The notes beneath the pieces are model-generated. The model did no database searches, was not told where the DNA came from, and saw nothing but the letters and a program-made list of their open reading frames with translations. Below, one piece after another: positions 1-6,324 of a DNA stretch of 11,550 nt. Both the position numbers and the translations under genes were made by a program. Position 1 is the stretch's first letter, and every line of letters begins with the position of its first letter. The DNA is from Rhodovulum sulfidophilum (GTDB taxonomy: Bacteria > Pseudomonadota > Alphaproteobacteria > Rhodobacterales > Rhodobacteraceae): contig QFPW01000043.1 in the NCBI GenBank assembly GCA_003241785.1, forward strand, positions 1-11,550, written 5' to 3'.

Positions 1-1
1 G

Positions 2-121
2 GCGAAGATGAAAAGGCCGGCCCAGCCGGAAGAGATCGCGCCCGCCTATGTCTTCCTCGCCTCGCCGCAGTGTTCGAGCTACATCAGCGGCGAGATCCTC
101 CCCATCGTCGGAGGGTACTGA
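2..121 (+). CDS. Short-chain dehydrogenase/reductase (SDR), C-terminal fragment
   Basis: The frame is open from the left edge to a TGA at 119-121, so only the last 39 residues are visible. They read AKMKRPAQPEEIAPAYVFLA, then SPQCSSYISGEILPIVGGY. The elements R-PAQPEEIAPAYVFLAS, S-YI-GE-L-I-GG are the classical SDR C-terminal region that follows the substrate loop and shapes the nucleotide and substrate pocket. The KRPAQPEEIA form is common in glucose-dehydrogenase-like or YghA-like SDRs with NAD(P)H cofactors. The Rossmann fold and the Ser-Tyr-Lys catalytic residues lie outside the window, so the substrate cannot be stated. The family call is firm and the specific function is unknown. The gene is convergent with the histidine kinase that ends at 328. 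Confidence 0.8.
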   Translation, partial: AKMKRPAQPEEIAPAYVFLASPQCSSYISGEILPIVGGY

Positions 122-327
122 TCTACCGCGCCCGCCCGTGGCGCCGCCGCCTATTCCGCGCCGTCGCGCTGGGGAAAATCCGCTCCCGCGGCGGCGATCT
201 TGCTTCGTCGCTCAATAGCGAAGAAATTCGATGAGCCAACCCATTGGCGACGAGTCCCCTCGGTTCGCATCGAATAGGACATCGGACAGCGTGGATCGCG
301 CCCGCGACCGTGCACGGCCTGAGGCCG
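122..327. other. Intergenic region between two convergent genes
   Basis: About 200 bases separate the SDR stop from the stop of the minus-strand kinase. I see no credible gene: the open frames here are Arg-rich shadows without a ribosome binding site. A GC-rich arm (CGCCGCCGC near 145-153) and its complement (GCGGCGGCG near 189-197) could pair across a loop of about 35 nt. That loop is too long for a convincing intrinsic terminator, and no T-run follows. Confidence 0.5.
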
Positions 328-328
328 T
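314..328. repeat. Short perfect inverted repeat at the kinase stop codon
   Basis: The arms ACGGCCT (314-320) and AGGCCGT (322-328) are perfect complements around a single G. The repeat touches the minus-strand stop codon of the kinase at 328-330. As RNA it could form a 5-bp stem with a 5-nt loop, but there is no U-run. A role in ending kinase transcription is possible but weakly supported. Confidence 0.35.
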
Positions 329-3300
329 CAGGGCCGCGTTGTGGCGACAAGCGCTTTGATGGCCTCGGCGAGAGCGCGCGCGTCGAAGGGCTTCGGGAGG
401 AGTCGAACGCGGTCGTCCGCGGTGATCCCCTCCAGGCTCGAGCGCCCAGTCGCGACGATCACCGGCATATTCGGCGCGATCGCGCGCACGGCGCTGATCA
501 CGGCGGCCCCGCTCATGTCCGGTAAACCCAAGTCCGTCACCAGAATATCGATTGCGTTCTCCGCGACCATCCGAAGCGCGTCGCCGCCGCTTTGGGCTTC
601 CAGCACGGCGTGGCCGAGCTCCTCGATCATCTCAACGGTGGCCATGCGGATCAGCGCGTCATCCTCGCAGACAAGGATCAGCAGCCTTCCTGGCAAATGC
701 GTATCGGGGGGCGAAATGGGATGGACTGCCTCGGTCGCCTCCGAGGGCTCTTGGCCCAGCAGCGTTCGAAGTCGGTGCGCCAAGGTTTCGCGCGAATAGG
801 GCTTGCTCAGAAGCTCCACGCCTTCATCGAGCCGTCCGCCATGGACGATCGAATTCTCGGTATAGCCGGAGGTGAACAGGACTTTGAGCGCCGGCAGGCG
901 CTCCGTGGCCTTTCGCGCGAGGTCCGGCGCCTTCAAGGGGCCAGGCATCACCACGTCGGAGAAGAGAAGATCTATCCGGACACCGCTTTCGACTACCGCG
1001 AGCGCGGCGGTCGCGTCCGACGCCTGCAACACGGTGTAGCCGAGGCCGGTCAGCGTCTCGCCCACGGTCCGCCGTACCGCCTCGTCGTCCTCGGCGACGA
1101 GAATCGTCTCCTGGCCGCCGAGTACCGGCCCCGGGTCGCGTCGGGTCGGCTCATCCTCGACTTGGGTCGAACGCGGAAGATAGATCTTGATCGTCGTGCC
1201 CTCTCCGAGCTCGCTGTAGATCTTGATGTGGCCGCCGGACTGCTTGACGAAGCCGTACACCATCGAGAGGCCAAGCCCGGTGCCCTTGTCCTCGGACTTG
1301 GTGGTGAAGAAGGGCTCGAACACCTTCGCGGTGACCTCGGGCGGCATCCCGCAGCCTGTATCGGACACCGCGAGCAACACGTACTGTCCGGGGATCACGT
1401 CGAGGTGGTCGCAGGCGTACTGCGCGTCGAGCAGGGCGTTTCCGGCCTCAATCGTCAGCTTGCCGAGCCCATCCATCGCGTCCCGGGCGTTGATCGCGAG
1501 GTTGAGCAGCGCATTCTCGATGTTTACGGGATCAACGTAGGTATTCCAGAGTCCGCCGGAGATGACGGTCTCGATTTCGATCGCCTCGCCGAGGGCGCGG
1601 CGCAGGATTTCATCCATGCCGCGCACCAGCCGGGCGAGGTTTACGACCTTTGGCGCCAGCGGCTGGCGACGGCCGAAGGCGAGCAGCTGCGCGGCCAAGC
1701 GCGCCCCGCGGCTCACGCCCTCCATCGCGTTCCGAAGCCTTCGCGCGGCTTGAGGATTGCCGTGAAGTTCCGTCGCCAGCAGCTGCAGGTTGCCACCGAC
1801 CACTTGCAGAAGGTTGTTGAAGTCATGCGCGACGCCACCGGTCAGCTGGCCGATCGCTTCCATCTTCTGCGCCTGGAACAACGCGGACTCGCTGCGCCGC
1901 AGGGCCTCGGTGGCCTCGAATTCGGCGGTGATGTCGCGGCCGAAGGCGTAGATCATTCCATCCTCCGAGACCGAGGTCCACTCGATCCGGCGCTTTCCCC
2001 CGTCCTTGGCACGCATCACGCTTACCGCGTGCGTGTTCCGCGCCGCCGTGCCCAGCGATTTCAGCCGCGCCGTCGCCGCCGCGCGGCTTTCGGGATCTAC
2101 GAAGTGGAGCACGTTCCTTCCGACCGTCTCCTCGTAGGTCCAACCGAGCGTGCGCGTCCAGGCCGGATTGACCGAAGAGGCAGTGCCGGACCGGGTCGTG
2201 ACCATCTTGAGCACTGGCGACAGGTTCCAGATCCGCTCCAGATCGCGCGAGGATTGGAACTCGACGAGCTTCTGCTCGTGAATGTCGGTGTTGGTGCCGA
2301 TCCACCGCTCAACCGTGCCCGCCTCTCCCCGCACTGGCAAGGCGCGCACGAGGTGCCAGCGATACTCGCCATCGGCGCGGCGAAGCCGAAGCTCGGTCTC
2401 GTAGAGGGTCTCCGCCGTGAGCCCCTCCCGCCAACGGGCGATCGCATCGGCGCGGTCTTCGGCGTGAATAATGTCGAACCAGCCATGTCCAGTCAGCGCC
2501 GCGCCGTCACGGCCGGAATACTCTCCGACGCGCTCGTTGAACCAGTCGAGCGATCCGTCCGTGGTCGCGGTCCAGGCCTGGTTCGGCATCGCCTCCGCGA
2601 AGGCCCGGAAGCGCGCCTCGCTCGCGCGGAGTGCCTCCTGCGCGACGGTACCCTCGGTGACGTCGACTCCATTCACGAAGACCCCCAAGACGCGGCCGTC
2701 GCGATCTCGGATCGGTTGGAAGATTACGTCGACGTAGCGTCTCTCCGCTGGCCCGCCTGAGGGCGCGGGGACGTCGTAGATCGCGTTGTGTGACCTTTGA
2801 GCCTGTCCACTGCGATAGACCTCGTCGAGCAAGTCGACGTATCCTTGGCCGCGTGCCTCCGGTAGCGCCTCGGCCACCGTTCGGCCGAGCAGGTCGCGAT
2901 CCCCGACCAGTGACATATAGGCCGGGTTCACGATCTCGAAGCTGTGCTGAGCGCCGCCGAGCAGCGCCATGAACGACGGCGACTGTTCGTAGATCTGGCT
3001 CAGGCGGGCCCGCTCGTCGCGTAGCTGCTGGTCGGTCAAGACGCGCTCGGTGGTCTCCACCACGATCGCGATCACACCGAGCGGCGCTCCGTCCTCGTCG
3101 ACCACGGGGGAGTAGTCGAGGTCGAGCCAGACATCGCTCGGCCCCCGGCCGCGATCAAGCACCAGCACCTGATCCTTGTAGGACAGCGCTTCGCCGCGGC
3201 GAAACACTCGGCGCACCACGTTGTCGTTGAATTCGGCGACCTCTGGCCAGCCCTCTCGGACCTTCGAGCCGAGAAGGCGCGGATGACGGCCGCCGGCGAA

Positions 3301-3528
3301 GACCGAATAGGCGTCGTTGTAGATCATCACGCCGTCCTCGCCCCAGAGCGTGACGATCGGAAGCGGCGAGCGCAGGATCGTAGCGATCACCACCTTGATG
3401 GTCGCCGGCCAGTCCTCGAGCGCCCCGAGACTCGTCGCGGCCCAGTCGCGCGCCCGGATCAGCATTGCCATCTCCCCGGAGCCCAGGAAGGCGTCGGTGG
3501 GAGCGGGTCTGGGCGTGGTAGTGCTCAT
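328..3528 (-). CDS. Hybrid sensor histidine kinase, four PAS-like domains and two receivers
   Basis: This cytoplasmic signalling protein of 1066 aa has no evident transmembrane segment. Four PAS-like domains lie at about residues 50-160, 178-292, 305-419 and 430-535; the third ends in a PAC-like WIGTNTDI. The kinase core follows: H-box GQLTGGVAHDFNNLL with the phospho-acceptor His568, N-box NALLNLAINARDAM, G1 SDTGCGMP, F-box FEPFFTTK and G2 GTGLGLSMVYGF. Receiver 1 has acidic pair Asp814/815, phospho-acceptor Asp858 and Lys909. Receiver 2 has Asp956/957, Asp999 and Lys1046. All phosphotransfer residues are present, so it should be active. The ATG at 3528 is chosen because the alternative TTG at 3627 adds only 33 low-complexity residues. 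Neither start has a strong Shine-Dalgarno sequence. No partner response regulator or anti-sigma gene is adjacent, so the signal and output are unknown; PAS domains suggest redox, light or small-molecule sensing. Confidence 0.93.
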   Translation of the reverse strand: MSTTTPRPAPTDAFLGSGEMAMLIRARDWAATSLGALEDWPATIKVVIATILRSPLPIVTLWGEDGVMIYNDAYSVFAGGRHPRLLGSKVREGWPEVAEFNDNVVRRVFRRGEALSYKDQVLVLDRGRGPSDVWLDLDYSPVVDEDGAPLGVIAIVVETTERVLTDQQLRDERARLSQIYEQSPSFMALLGGAQHSFEIVNPAYMSLVGDRDLLGRTVAEALPEARGQGYVDLLDEVYRSGQAQRSHNAIYDVPAPSGGPAERRYVDVIFQPIRDRDGRVLGVFVNGVDVTEGTVAQEALRASEARFRAFAEAMPNQAWTATTDGSLDWFNERVGEYSGRDGAALTGHGWFDIIHAEDRADAIARWREGLTAETLYETELRLRRADGEYRWHLVRALPVRGEAGTVERWIGTNTDIHEQKLVEFQSSRDLERIWNLSPVLKMVTTRSGTASSVNPAWTRTLGWTYEETVGRNVLHFVDPESRAAATARLKSLGTAARNTHAVSVMRAKDGGKRRIEWTSVSEDGMIYAFGRDITAEFEATEALRRSESALFQAQKMEAIGQLTGGVAHDFNNLLQVVGGNLQLLATELHGNPQAARRLRNAMEGVSRGARLAAQLLAFGRRQPLAPKVVNLARLVRGMDEILRRALGEAIEIETVISGGLWNTYVDPVNIENALLNLAINARDAMDGLGKLTIEAGNALLDAQYACDHLDVIPGQYVLLAVSDTGCGMPPEVTAKVFEPFFTTKSEDKGTGLGLSMVYGFVKQSGGHIKIYSELGEGTTIKIYLPRSTQVEDEPTRRDPGPVLGGQETILVAEDDEAVRRTVGETLTGLGYTVLQASDATAALAVVESGVRIDLLFSDVVMPGPLKAPDLARKATERLPALKVLFTSGYTENSIVHGGRLDEGVELLSKPYSRETLAHRLRTLLGQEPSEATEAVHPISPPDTHLPGRLLILVCEDDALIRMATVEMIEELGHAVLEAQSGGDALRMVAENAIDILVTDLGLPDMSGAAVISAVRAIAPNMPVIVATGRSSLEGITADDRVRLLPKPFDARALAEAIKALVATTRP

Positions 3529-3770
3529 GGCTGGGACGCGAGTAGATGGTTCTGCCCGCTGCGCGGGCCCGCCGCCGAGGGCCGGGCGGCGGCTGGCATG
3601 ACGAAAGGAAAACGCTACGTCCGTCAAGGGAATTGCTGCGCGACATTTGAGACCATCTGGTCGTCACATCCCCCGCGTATCCTTCGCGTATCTTGCCCTC
3701 TAAGGTGCGCGGACCGACCTCTGGTCGAGGGCCCGCTTCTGACTCCGGTGCGGCGGACGAGCGCGGCGAT
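3529..3770. other. Intergenic region upstream of the kinase
   Basis: This stretch should hold the minus-strand kinase promoter. The best sigma-70-like match on the minus strand is TTGACG (complement of about 3622-3627) followed by a poor -10, so no promoter is called. The GC3 pattern of the plus-strand frame starting with TTG at 3693 is weak until 3771, so that part is taken as non-coding. Confidence 0.4.
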
Positions 3771-3929
3771 ATGCCCGGGCCCCGTGACCCCGCTCCGATC
3801 CCGCCCACGAACTCCGAGGGCTATGTCGCGCTGGAGAGCCGCGAAGACGTCGCGGCGGGTGCCAGGGTCGAGGCGGCTGACGCGCCGGGCGCGCCGATCC
3901 GGGCCAAGGCGAACCGGGAAAGGGTCTGA
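3771..3929 (+). CDS. Possible small hypothetical protein, 52 aa
   Basis: I do not recognise this protein. The frame runs from an ATG at 3771 to a TGA at 3927-3929 and encodes a Pro/Ala-rich, charged peptide containing EGYVALESREDVAAGARVEA. Third codon positions are strongly G/C here (about 85 to 90 per cent) but not in the upstream extension that starts with TTG at 3693. This argues that the coding part, if real, starts at the ATG. No convincing ribosome binding site precedes it, and it has no signal peptide or membrane segment. Antisense frames over the same stretch are also open, as expected in GC-rich DNA, so it may simply be non-coding. Confidence 0.3.
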   Translation: MPGPRDPAPIPPTNSEGYVALESREDVAAGARVEAADAPGAPIRAKANRERV

Positions 3930-3969
3930 CAGCGAGGCGCGCGTGCGCGCAACCCTTGGCTGGAGAGTC

Positions 3970-3993
3970 GATACCGCGAAAGATGATACCGCG
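3970..3993. repeat. Direct repeat GATACCGCG, 15-bp period
   Basis: GATACCGCG occurs at 3970-3978 and again at 3985-3993, separated by AAAGAT. It lies about 95-115 bp upstream of the ATG at 4087. Tandem half-sites about 1.5 helical turns apart could bind a regulator, but two short copies can also arise by chance. Confidence 0.3.
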
Positions 3994-4026
3994 TTGGTCA
4001 GATGGGGACGTGGCGAAGCATAAGGC

Positions 4027-4051
4027 GGAACCTTCCGTCCGCCCCCGCGCT
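4027..4051 (+). promoter_or_regulatory. Candidate EcfG-type (general stress response) promoter
   Basis: GGAAC at 4027-4031 is followed after 16 nt by CGCT at 4048-4051. The alphaproteobacterial EcfG sigma factor consensus is GGAAC, 16-17 nt, then CGTT, so the -35 is perfect and the -10 has one mismatch. The implied start site lies about 25-30 nt upstream of the ATG at 4087, leaving room for its ribosome binding site. This is inferred from the motif alone. Confidence 0.35.
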
Positions 4052-4086
4052 CTCCACCGGAGGTATCCGCGTCCAGAGGGGAGATC

Positions 4087-4407
4087 ATGGCACCGCACGA
4101 TACGAATACCGAGAAAGAGGCTCGGCGGCACGCGACGCCGCTCATCACGATGGCGGTTCTCGTCGTGCTCGTGATCCTCGGCTTCTTCTGGTGGGTCAGC
4201 CGAGCGACCGAAGGGCCGGAGGCGGTGCAGGAGAACCCCGCCGAGGCGCCGGCGACTGCGCCCGCCCCCCCGGCGCAGCCGCCGACGGCGATCGAACCCG
4301 CCGCGCCTGTCCCGGGCAGTCAGTCCCCGTCCGCGCCCGCTCCGGAACCCTCCGCCCCCACGCCGGCCCAGCCCGCGCCGGGCGCGCCTGCGACGACCAA
4401 TCCCTGA
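4087..4407 (+). CDS. Small single-pass membrane protein with Pro/Ala-rich tail
   Basis: The 106-aa protein has a short polar N-terminus with charged residues, one hydrophobic helix at about residues 18-38 (ITMAVLVVLVILGFFWWV), and a C-terminal half made almost wholly of Ala, Pro, Glu, Ser and Thr. This architecture suggests an inner-membrane anchor with a disordered extracytoplasmic or cell-wall-spanning tail. I recognise no named family and assign no function. The start is supported by AGAGGGGAG immediately upstream (4075-4083). Its TGA shares its last base with the ATG of the DUF2945 gene (TGATG), so the two are probably translationally coupled. A GGAAC-type promoter candidate lies upstream, consistent with a stress-induced pair. 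Confidence 0.75.
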   Translation: MAPHDTNTEKEARRHATPLITMAVLVVLVILGFFWWVSRATEGPEAVQENPAEAPATAPAPPAQPPTAIEPAAPVPGSQSPSAPAPEPSAPTPAQPAPGAPATTNP

Positions 4408-4619
4408 TGGCTCGCGCGCCGAAGCCCGGAGACAGGGTCGCCTGGGAGACCAGTCAAGGCGAGACCACCGGTGAGGAGGTGGTCTCGAAGGTCACCTGGC
4501 GGACCAGGATCAAGGGGCACGTCGTCGCGGCGAGCGCGGACGAGCCTTAGTTCATCGTCGAAAGCGACAAGACCGGAGCACGCGCCGCGCACAAGCCCGA
4601 AGCGCTCCGCAGGCGCTGA
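4407..4619 (+). pseudogene. DUF2945 (hypervirulence-associated Tudor-like) gene with in-frame TAG
   Basis: Starting at ATG 4407, the frame encodes 47 residues (KPGDRVAWETSQGETTGEEV, later RIKGHVVAASADEP) and then meets TAG at 4548-4550. The same frame continues for 22 codons as FIVESDKTGARAAHKPEALR plus two Arg, then TGA at 4617-4619. The joined 70-residue product has the full layout of the small DUF2945/HVA1-type family: GD-V-W near the start, KGH--AS-DEP in the middle, V-SDKTG--AAHKPEAL at the end. Family members usually carry a polar residue such as Gln where the stop falls, so a single C-to-T change in CAG would produce it. The truncated product would lose the conserved last third. It could be a nonsense pseudogene, a sequencing error or, less likely, a read-through site. 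The biochemical role of the family is not established. Confidence 0.8.
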
Positions 4620-4702
4620 CGCCGCGTTCATCGCAGCGCGGCTCCCGTACTGCTTGGCGGAAGGCCGCGTCCCCGACCAGGCGCCGCGGCTTCGCCCCAT
4701 CG
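4620..4702. other. Short spacer between convergent operons
   Basis: These 83 bases separate the plus-strand DUF2945 frame from the stop of the minus-strand TIGR02588 gene. I see no gene and no clear hairpin with a T-run. Any terminator here is not recognisable by eye. Confidence 0.4.
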
Positions 4703-5098
4703 TCATGGTTCGGAATAGCCATCGATCTCTACCGTGAGTGCTTCGGGGGCGACGGGTTCGATGAAGAGAAACGCGCCGTGCCTCGTCGATCCACCTGCGA
4801 CATAGTCGAACTCGATGCGCTTCATGATCGAGCGCTCCGATTGCGAGGCGGTGACACCCACGCCCGAGGCCGCGTCGTCGCCGTCGTTCGTCACCGCGAT
4901 CCGCACCAGTGTCCCCTGGGTGGCCGCCTCGACCCGCTCGACCACGACGCGCAGGGCAGGGGGACGGGCGCCACCGACCATCGCCTGATATCCGAAATAG
5001 AGCGCGAGCCCGGCGACGAGACAGGCGGATGCTCCCGCGAAGATCCATTCCACGAGGGGCTTGCCCGGACGTGGCTCGTCTTGGCTCTCCCGGTCCAT
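4703..5098 (-). CDS. TIGR02588 family membrane-anchored protein
   Basis: The 131-aa product has a charged N-terminus (MDRESQDEPRPGKPLVEWIF), one transmembrane helix at about residues 14-40, and an extracytoplasmic beta-rich domain (RVVVERVEAATQGTLVRIAV, then TNDGDDAASGVGV). It fits the small conserved family TIGR02588, which is typically encoded next to TIGR02587, as here. Its function is unknown. The ATG at 5098 is chosen because it shares its A with the TGA of the upstream gene (TGATG), implying coupling; a longer frame reaches 5278 but reads antisense-like Arg/Pro-rich sequence. The soluble domain resembles an immunoglobulin-like fold in its strand pattern, which is my inference. Confidence 0.8.
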   Translation of the reverse strand: MDRESQDEPRPGKPLVEWIFAGASACLVAGLALYFGYQAMVGGARPPALRVVVERVEAATQGTLVRIAVTNDGDDAASGVGVTASQSERSIMKRIEFDYVAGGSTRHGAFLFIEPVAPEALTVEIDGYSEP

Positions 5099-5940
5099 CA
5101 CAGGATCAGCCGCGCGGCCGCCGCGCCGACCGAGGCCGGAAAGGCGAGTACCACGACCACCAGCGGGAGGCCGTGGACGCCGAGGCCGTCGGTGCGCCCG
5201 AAGATCCAGAGCAAGAACAGGCTGATGCCGAGCGCGATCACGTAGCCGGGCAAGGTCAGCCGCAGGAAGGAGCTCCACCAGCGCTCGTCGGGCGAGATCT
5301 CCGTGCCGCCGGCGAAGCCGAGCGCGAAGACGAAGCCCTGCATGATCGCGAGCGAGAGGCCGAGCAGGGCCAGGGCGTGCCAGTCAGACATCTGGTAGGA
5401 GATAAGCATCATTTCCTCCGTCGGCGCCACGTTGAAGCCAAGAAAGAGCGCTCCGACCGCCATCAGGAACAGCTCGCCGCCGTAGGTCTCGGCGGGCTCT
5501 TCAGCTTGACCGTCGTCTTCGGTTCGAGCGCCGAACTGACTTCTGGCGAGAAGGGCGCCGATCGCCGCGGGGACCATCTGGATCGCGATCTTGCCGAGCG
5601 CCTCGTCGAGCGCGGTGTCGCGCGCGATGGTGCCGAAGAGGGTGAGCGACGTCACGCAGACGATGGCGGCGATGCCGGCCGCGACGCAGGCGTCGATGAC
5701 GTCGTCGCGCCACCGCCGGGTCGGCTCGAAGCCAATGCGGCGCGAGAGCAGAACGAGCAGCGGAAAAGCGACCAGAAGCAGGACCAGCAGCCGCGGTCGG
5801 TCGAGATAGATGCCGAGCCACCAGAACTCCATTGTCATGAGCATCGGAAGCGAAAAGAGAAGCGCGCCTCCGGCGCCGCGCCCGAGGTCGCGGATGGCGC
5901 GGTTCGGGGCGCCTCCGATCGGATCCGTTCGGGGTGCCAA
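5098..5940 (-). CDS. TIGR02587 family integral membrane protein
   Basis: The 280-aa polytopic protein has about eight hydrophobic helices, from GGALLFSLPMLMTMEFWWLG to the final LPLVVVVLAFPASVGAAAAR. A conserved-looking loop, NVAPTEEMMLISYQMSDWHA, sits between helices. It matches my recollection of TIGR02587, a putative integral membrane family of about this length with unknown function, and it is followed directly by its usual partner TIGR02588. The frame extends upstream to 6216, but TTG at 5940 is preferred because GAGGGAGGG lies 6 nt before it and the upstream residues are Arg-rich and non-membrane-like. The spacing to the next gene is a 1-nt overlap. A GGAAC-type promoter candidate lies about 30-50 nt upstream, so the pair may be stress-induced. 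Confidence 0.82.
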   Translation of the reverse strand: MAPRTDPIGGAPNRAIRDLGRGAGGALLFSLPMLMTMEFWWLGIYLDRPRLLVLLLVAFPLLVLLSRRIGFEPTRRWRDDVIDACVAAGIAAIVCVTSLTLFGTIARDTALDEALGKIAIQMVPAAIGALLARSQFGARTEDDGQAEEPAETYGGELFLMAVGALFLGFNVAPTEEMMLISYQMSDWHALALLGLSLAIMQGFVFALGFAGGTEISPDERWWSSFLRLTLPGYVIALGISLFLLWIFGRTDGLGVHGLPLVVVVLAFPASVGAAAARLIL

Positions 5941-5946
5941 GATGAA

Positions 5947-5955
5947 CCCTCCCTC
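5947..5955 (-). promoter_or_regulatory. Strong ribosome binding site fixing a TTG start
   Basis: On the minus strand GAGGGAGGG precedes TTG (5938-5940) by 6 nt. This is near-ideal Shine-Dalgarno placement and is the main reason to start the TIGR02587 gene at a TTG rather than further upstream. Confidence 0.65.
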
Positions 5956-5966
5956 GCGCGCGAGGC

Positions 5967-5992
5967 TAATGCTCGGATTGTCTCGAAGTTCC
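5967..5992 (-). promoter_or_regulatory. Candidate EcfG-type promoter for the TIGR02587/02588 pair
   Basis: On the minus strand, GGAAC (complement of 5988-5992) is followed after exactly 16 nt by CATTA (complement of 5967-5971). The consensus is GGAAC, 16-17 nt, CGTT, so there is one mismatch in the -10. The implied start site falls about 20 nt upstream of the TTG at 5940, just ahead of the strong ribosome binding site. Confidence 0.35.
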
Positions 5993-5993
5993 A

Positions 5994-6007
5994 CCCGCGA
6001 TCGCGGG
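5994..6007. repeat. Perfect 14-bp palindrome CCCGCGATCGCGGG
   Basis: The palindrome lies directly upstream of the GGAAC candidate -35 of the TIGR02587/02588 operon. Its position would suit an operator or activator site for a dimeric regulator. In DNA this GC-rich a palindrome of this length can occur by chance, and the GCGATCGC core is a common genomic word in many bacteria. Confidence 0.4.
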
Positions 6008-6080
6008 CTGGTGAGAACAGGCGCGCTCGGCGTCGCCGAGGTTGAGAACGAACAGCCGCGCAGCGCGCATCGGCGCGAGG

Positions 6081-6197
6081 GCCGGCAATAACGAACTGGA
6101 CCCGGTGAGCCATTTCTGTGAGGTGTCGCAGAGCTTCGCGAACGATGTGGTCCGCGTCGCGAATCCGTCCGATCTGCTCTTGGCAGTCGAGGAGGTC
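6081..6197 (-). pseudogene. Possible remnant of an HWE-type histidine kinase
   Basis: In the minus-strand frame, residues LLDCQEQIGRIRDADHIVRE followed by ALRHLTEMAHRVQFVIAG resemble the coiled linker and phospho-acceptor box of HWE-family histidine kinases, where a His-Arg-x-Lys/Gln-Asn motif lies in an EL-HR-KN-LA context. The Asn is replaced by Phe here, and similarity fades just downstream. There is no start codon, PAS domain or ATPase domain in frame. A neighbouring frame (ARLFVLNLGDAERA) might continue it after a frameshift. If real, it is a short decayed fragment sitting in the gap upstream of the TIGR02587 gene. Chance resemblance is a real alternative. Confidence 0.25.
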
Positions 6198-6324
6198 GGA
6201 GGGTCGCTTTGGCCAAGCTCGGAAGGGATGGCGCGTTCTGGACGGCCTTTGGCGCCGCGCCGAGCTTCTAGGCGCCTGAGCCCATCCAACTCCCCAACGG
6301 AGCGGACCGGGCGCCGTTGCCGGG
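6198..6324. other. Intergenic, no gene seen
   Basis: This stretch lies between the cytochrome c stop and the kinase-like remnant, part of a 384-base gap without an intact gene. Open frames here are Arg-rich shadows. An imperfect hairpin near 6295-6319 is listed separately. Confidence 0.4.
6295..6319 (-). terminator. Weak hairpin downstream of the oxidase operon
   Basis: CAACGG (6295-6300) and CCGTTG (6314-6319) pair perfectly around a 13-nt GC-rich loop, just past the TAA of the cytochrome c gene at 6325-6327. No U-run follows on the minus strand, so this is not a classical intrinsic terminator. Its position at the end of the operon is the only support. Confidence 0.25.

Noticed and set aside
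592..2760. 722-aa plus-strand open frame inside the kinase gene
   Set aside because: It is antisense to the kinase core and PAS domains. It has low-complexity composition and no recognisable motif or ribosome binding site.
3529..3627. TTG start at 3627 for the histidine kinase
   Set aside because: It adds 33 low-complexity residues and has no clear ribosome binding site. The ATG at 3528 precedes the first recognisable domain closely.
4407..4619. Stop-codon reassignment or a selenocysteine/pyrrolysine site as the reason for the in-frame stops
   Set aside because: The two nonsense codons differ (TAG and TAA), other genes here end normally at TGA and TAA, and no recoding element is visible. 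Simple mutation or sequencing error is more likely.
4909..6045. 378-aa plus-strand open frame over the TIGR02587/02588 genes
   Set aside because: It is antisense to two recognisable membrane proteins. Its Arg/Asp/Glu-rich composition is typical of a shadow frame.
5941..6216. Longer form of the TIGR02587 protein starting near 6216
   Set aside because: The added 92 residues are Arg/Ser-rich with no membrane character, while TTG 5940 has an excellent Shine-Dalgarno and gives the usual family length.
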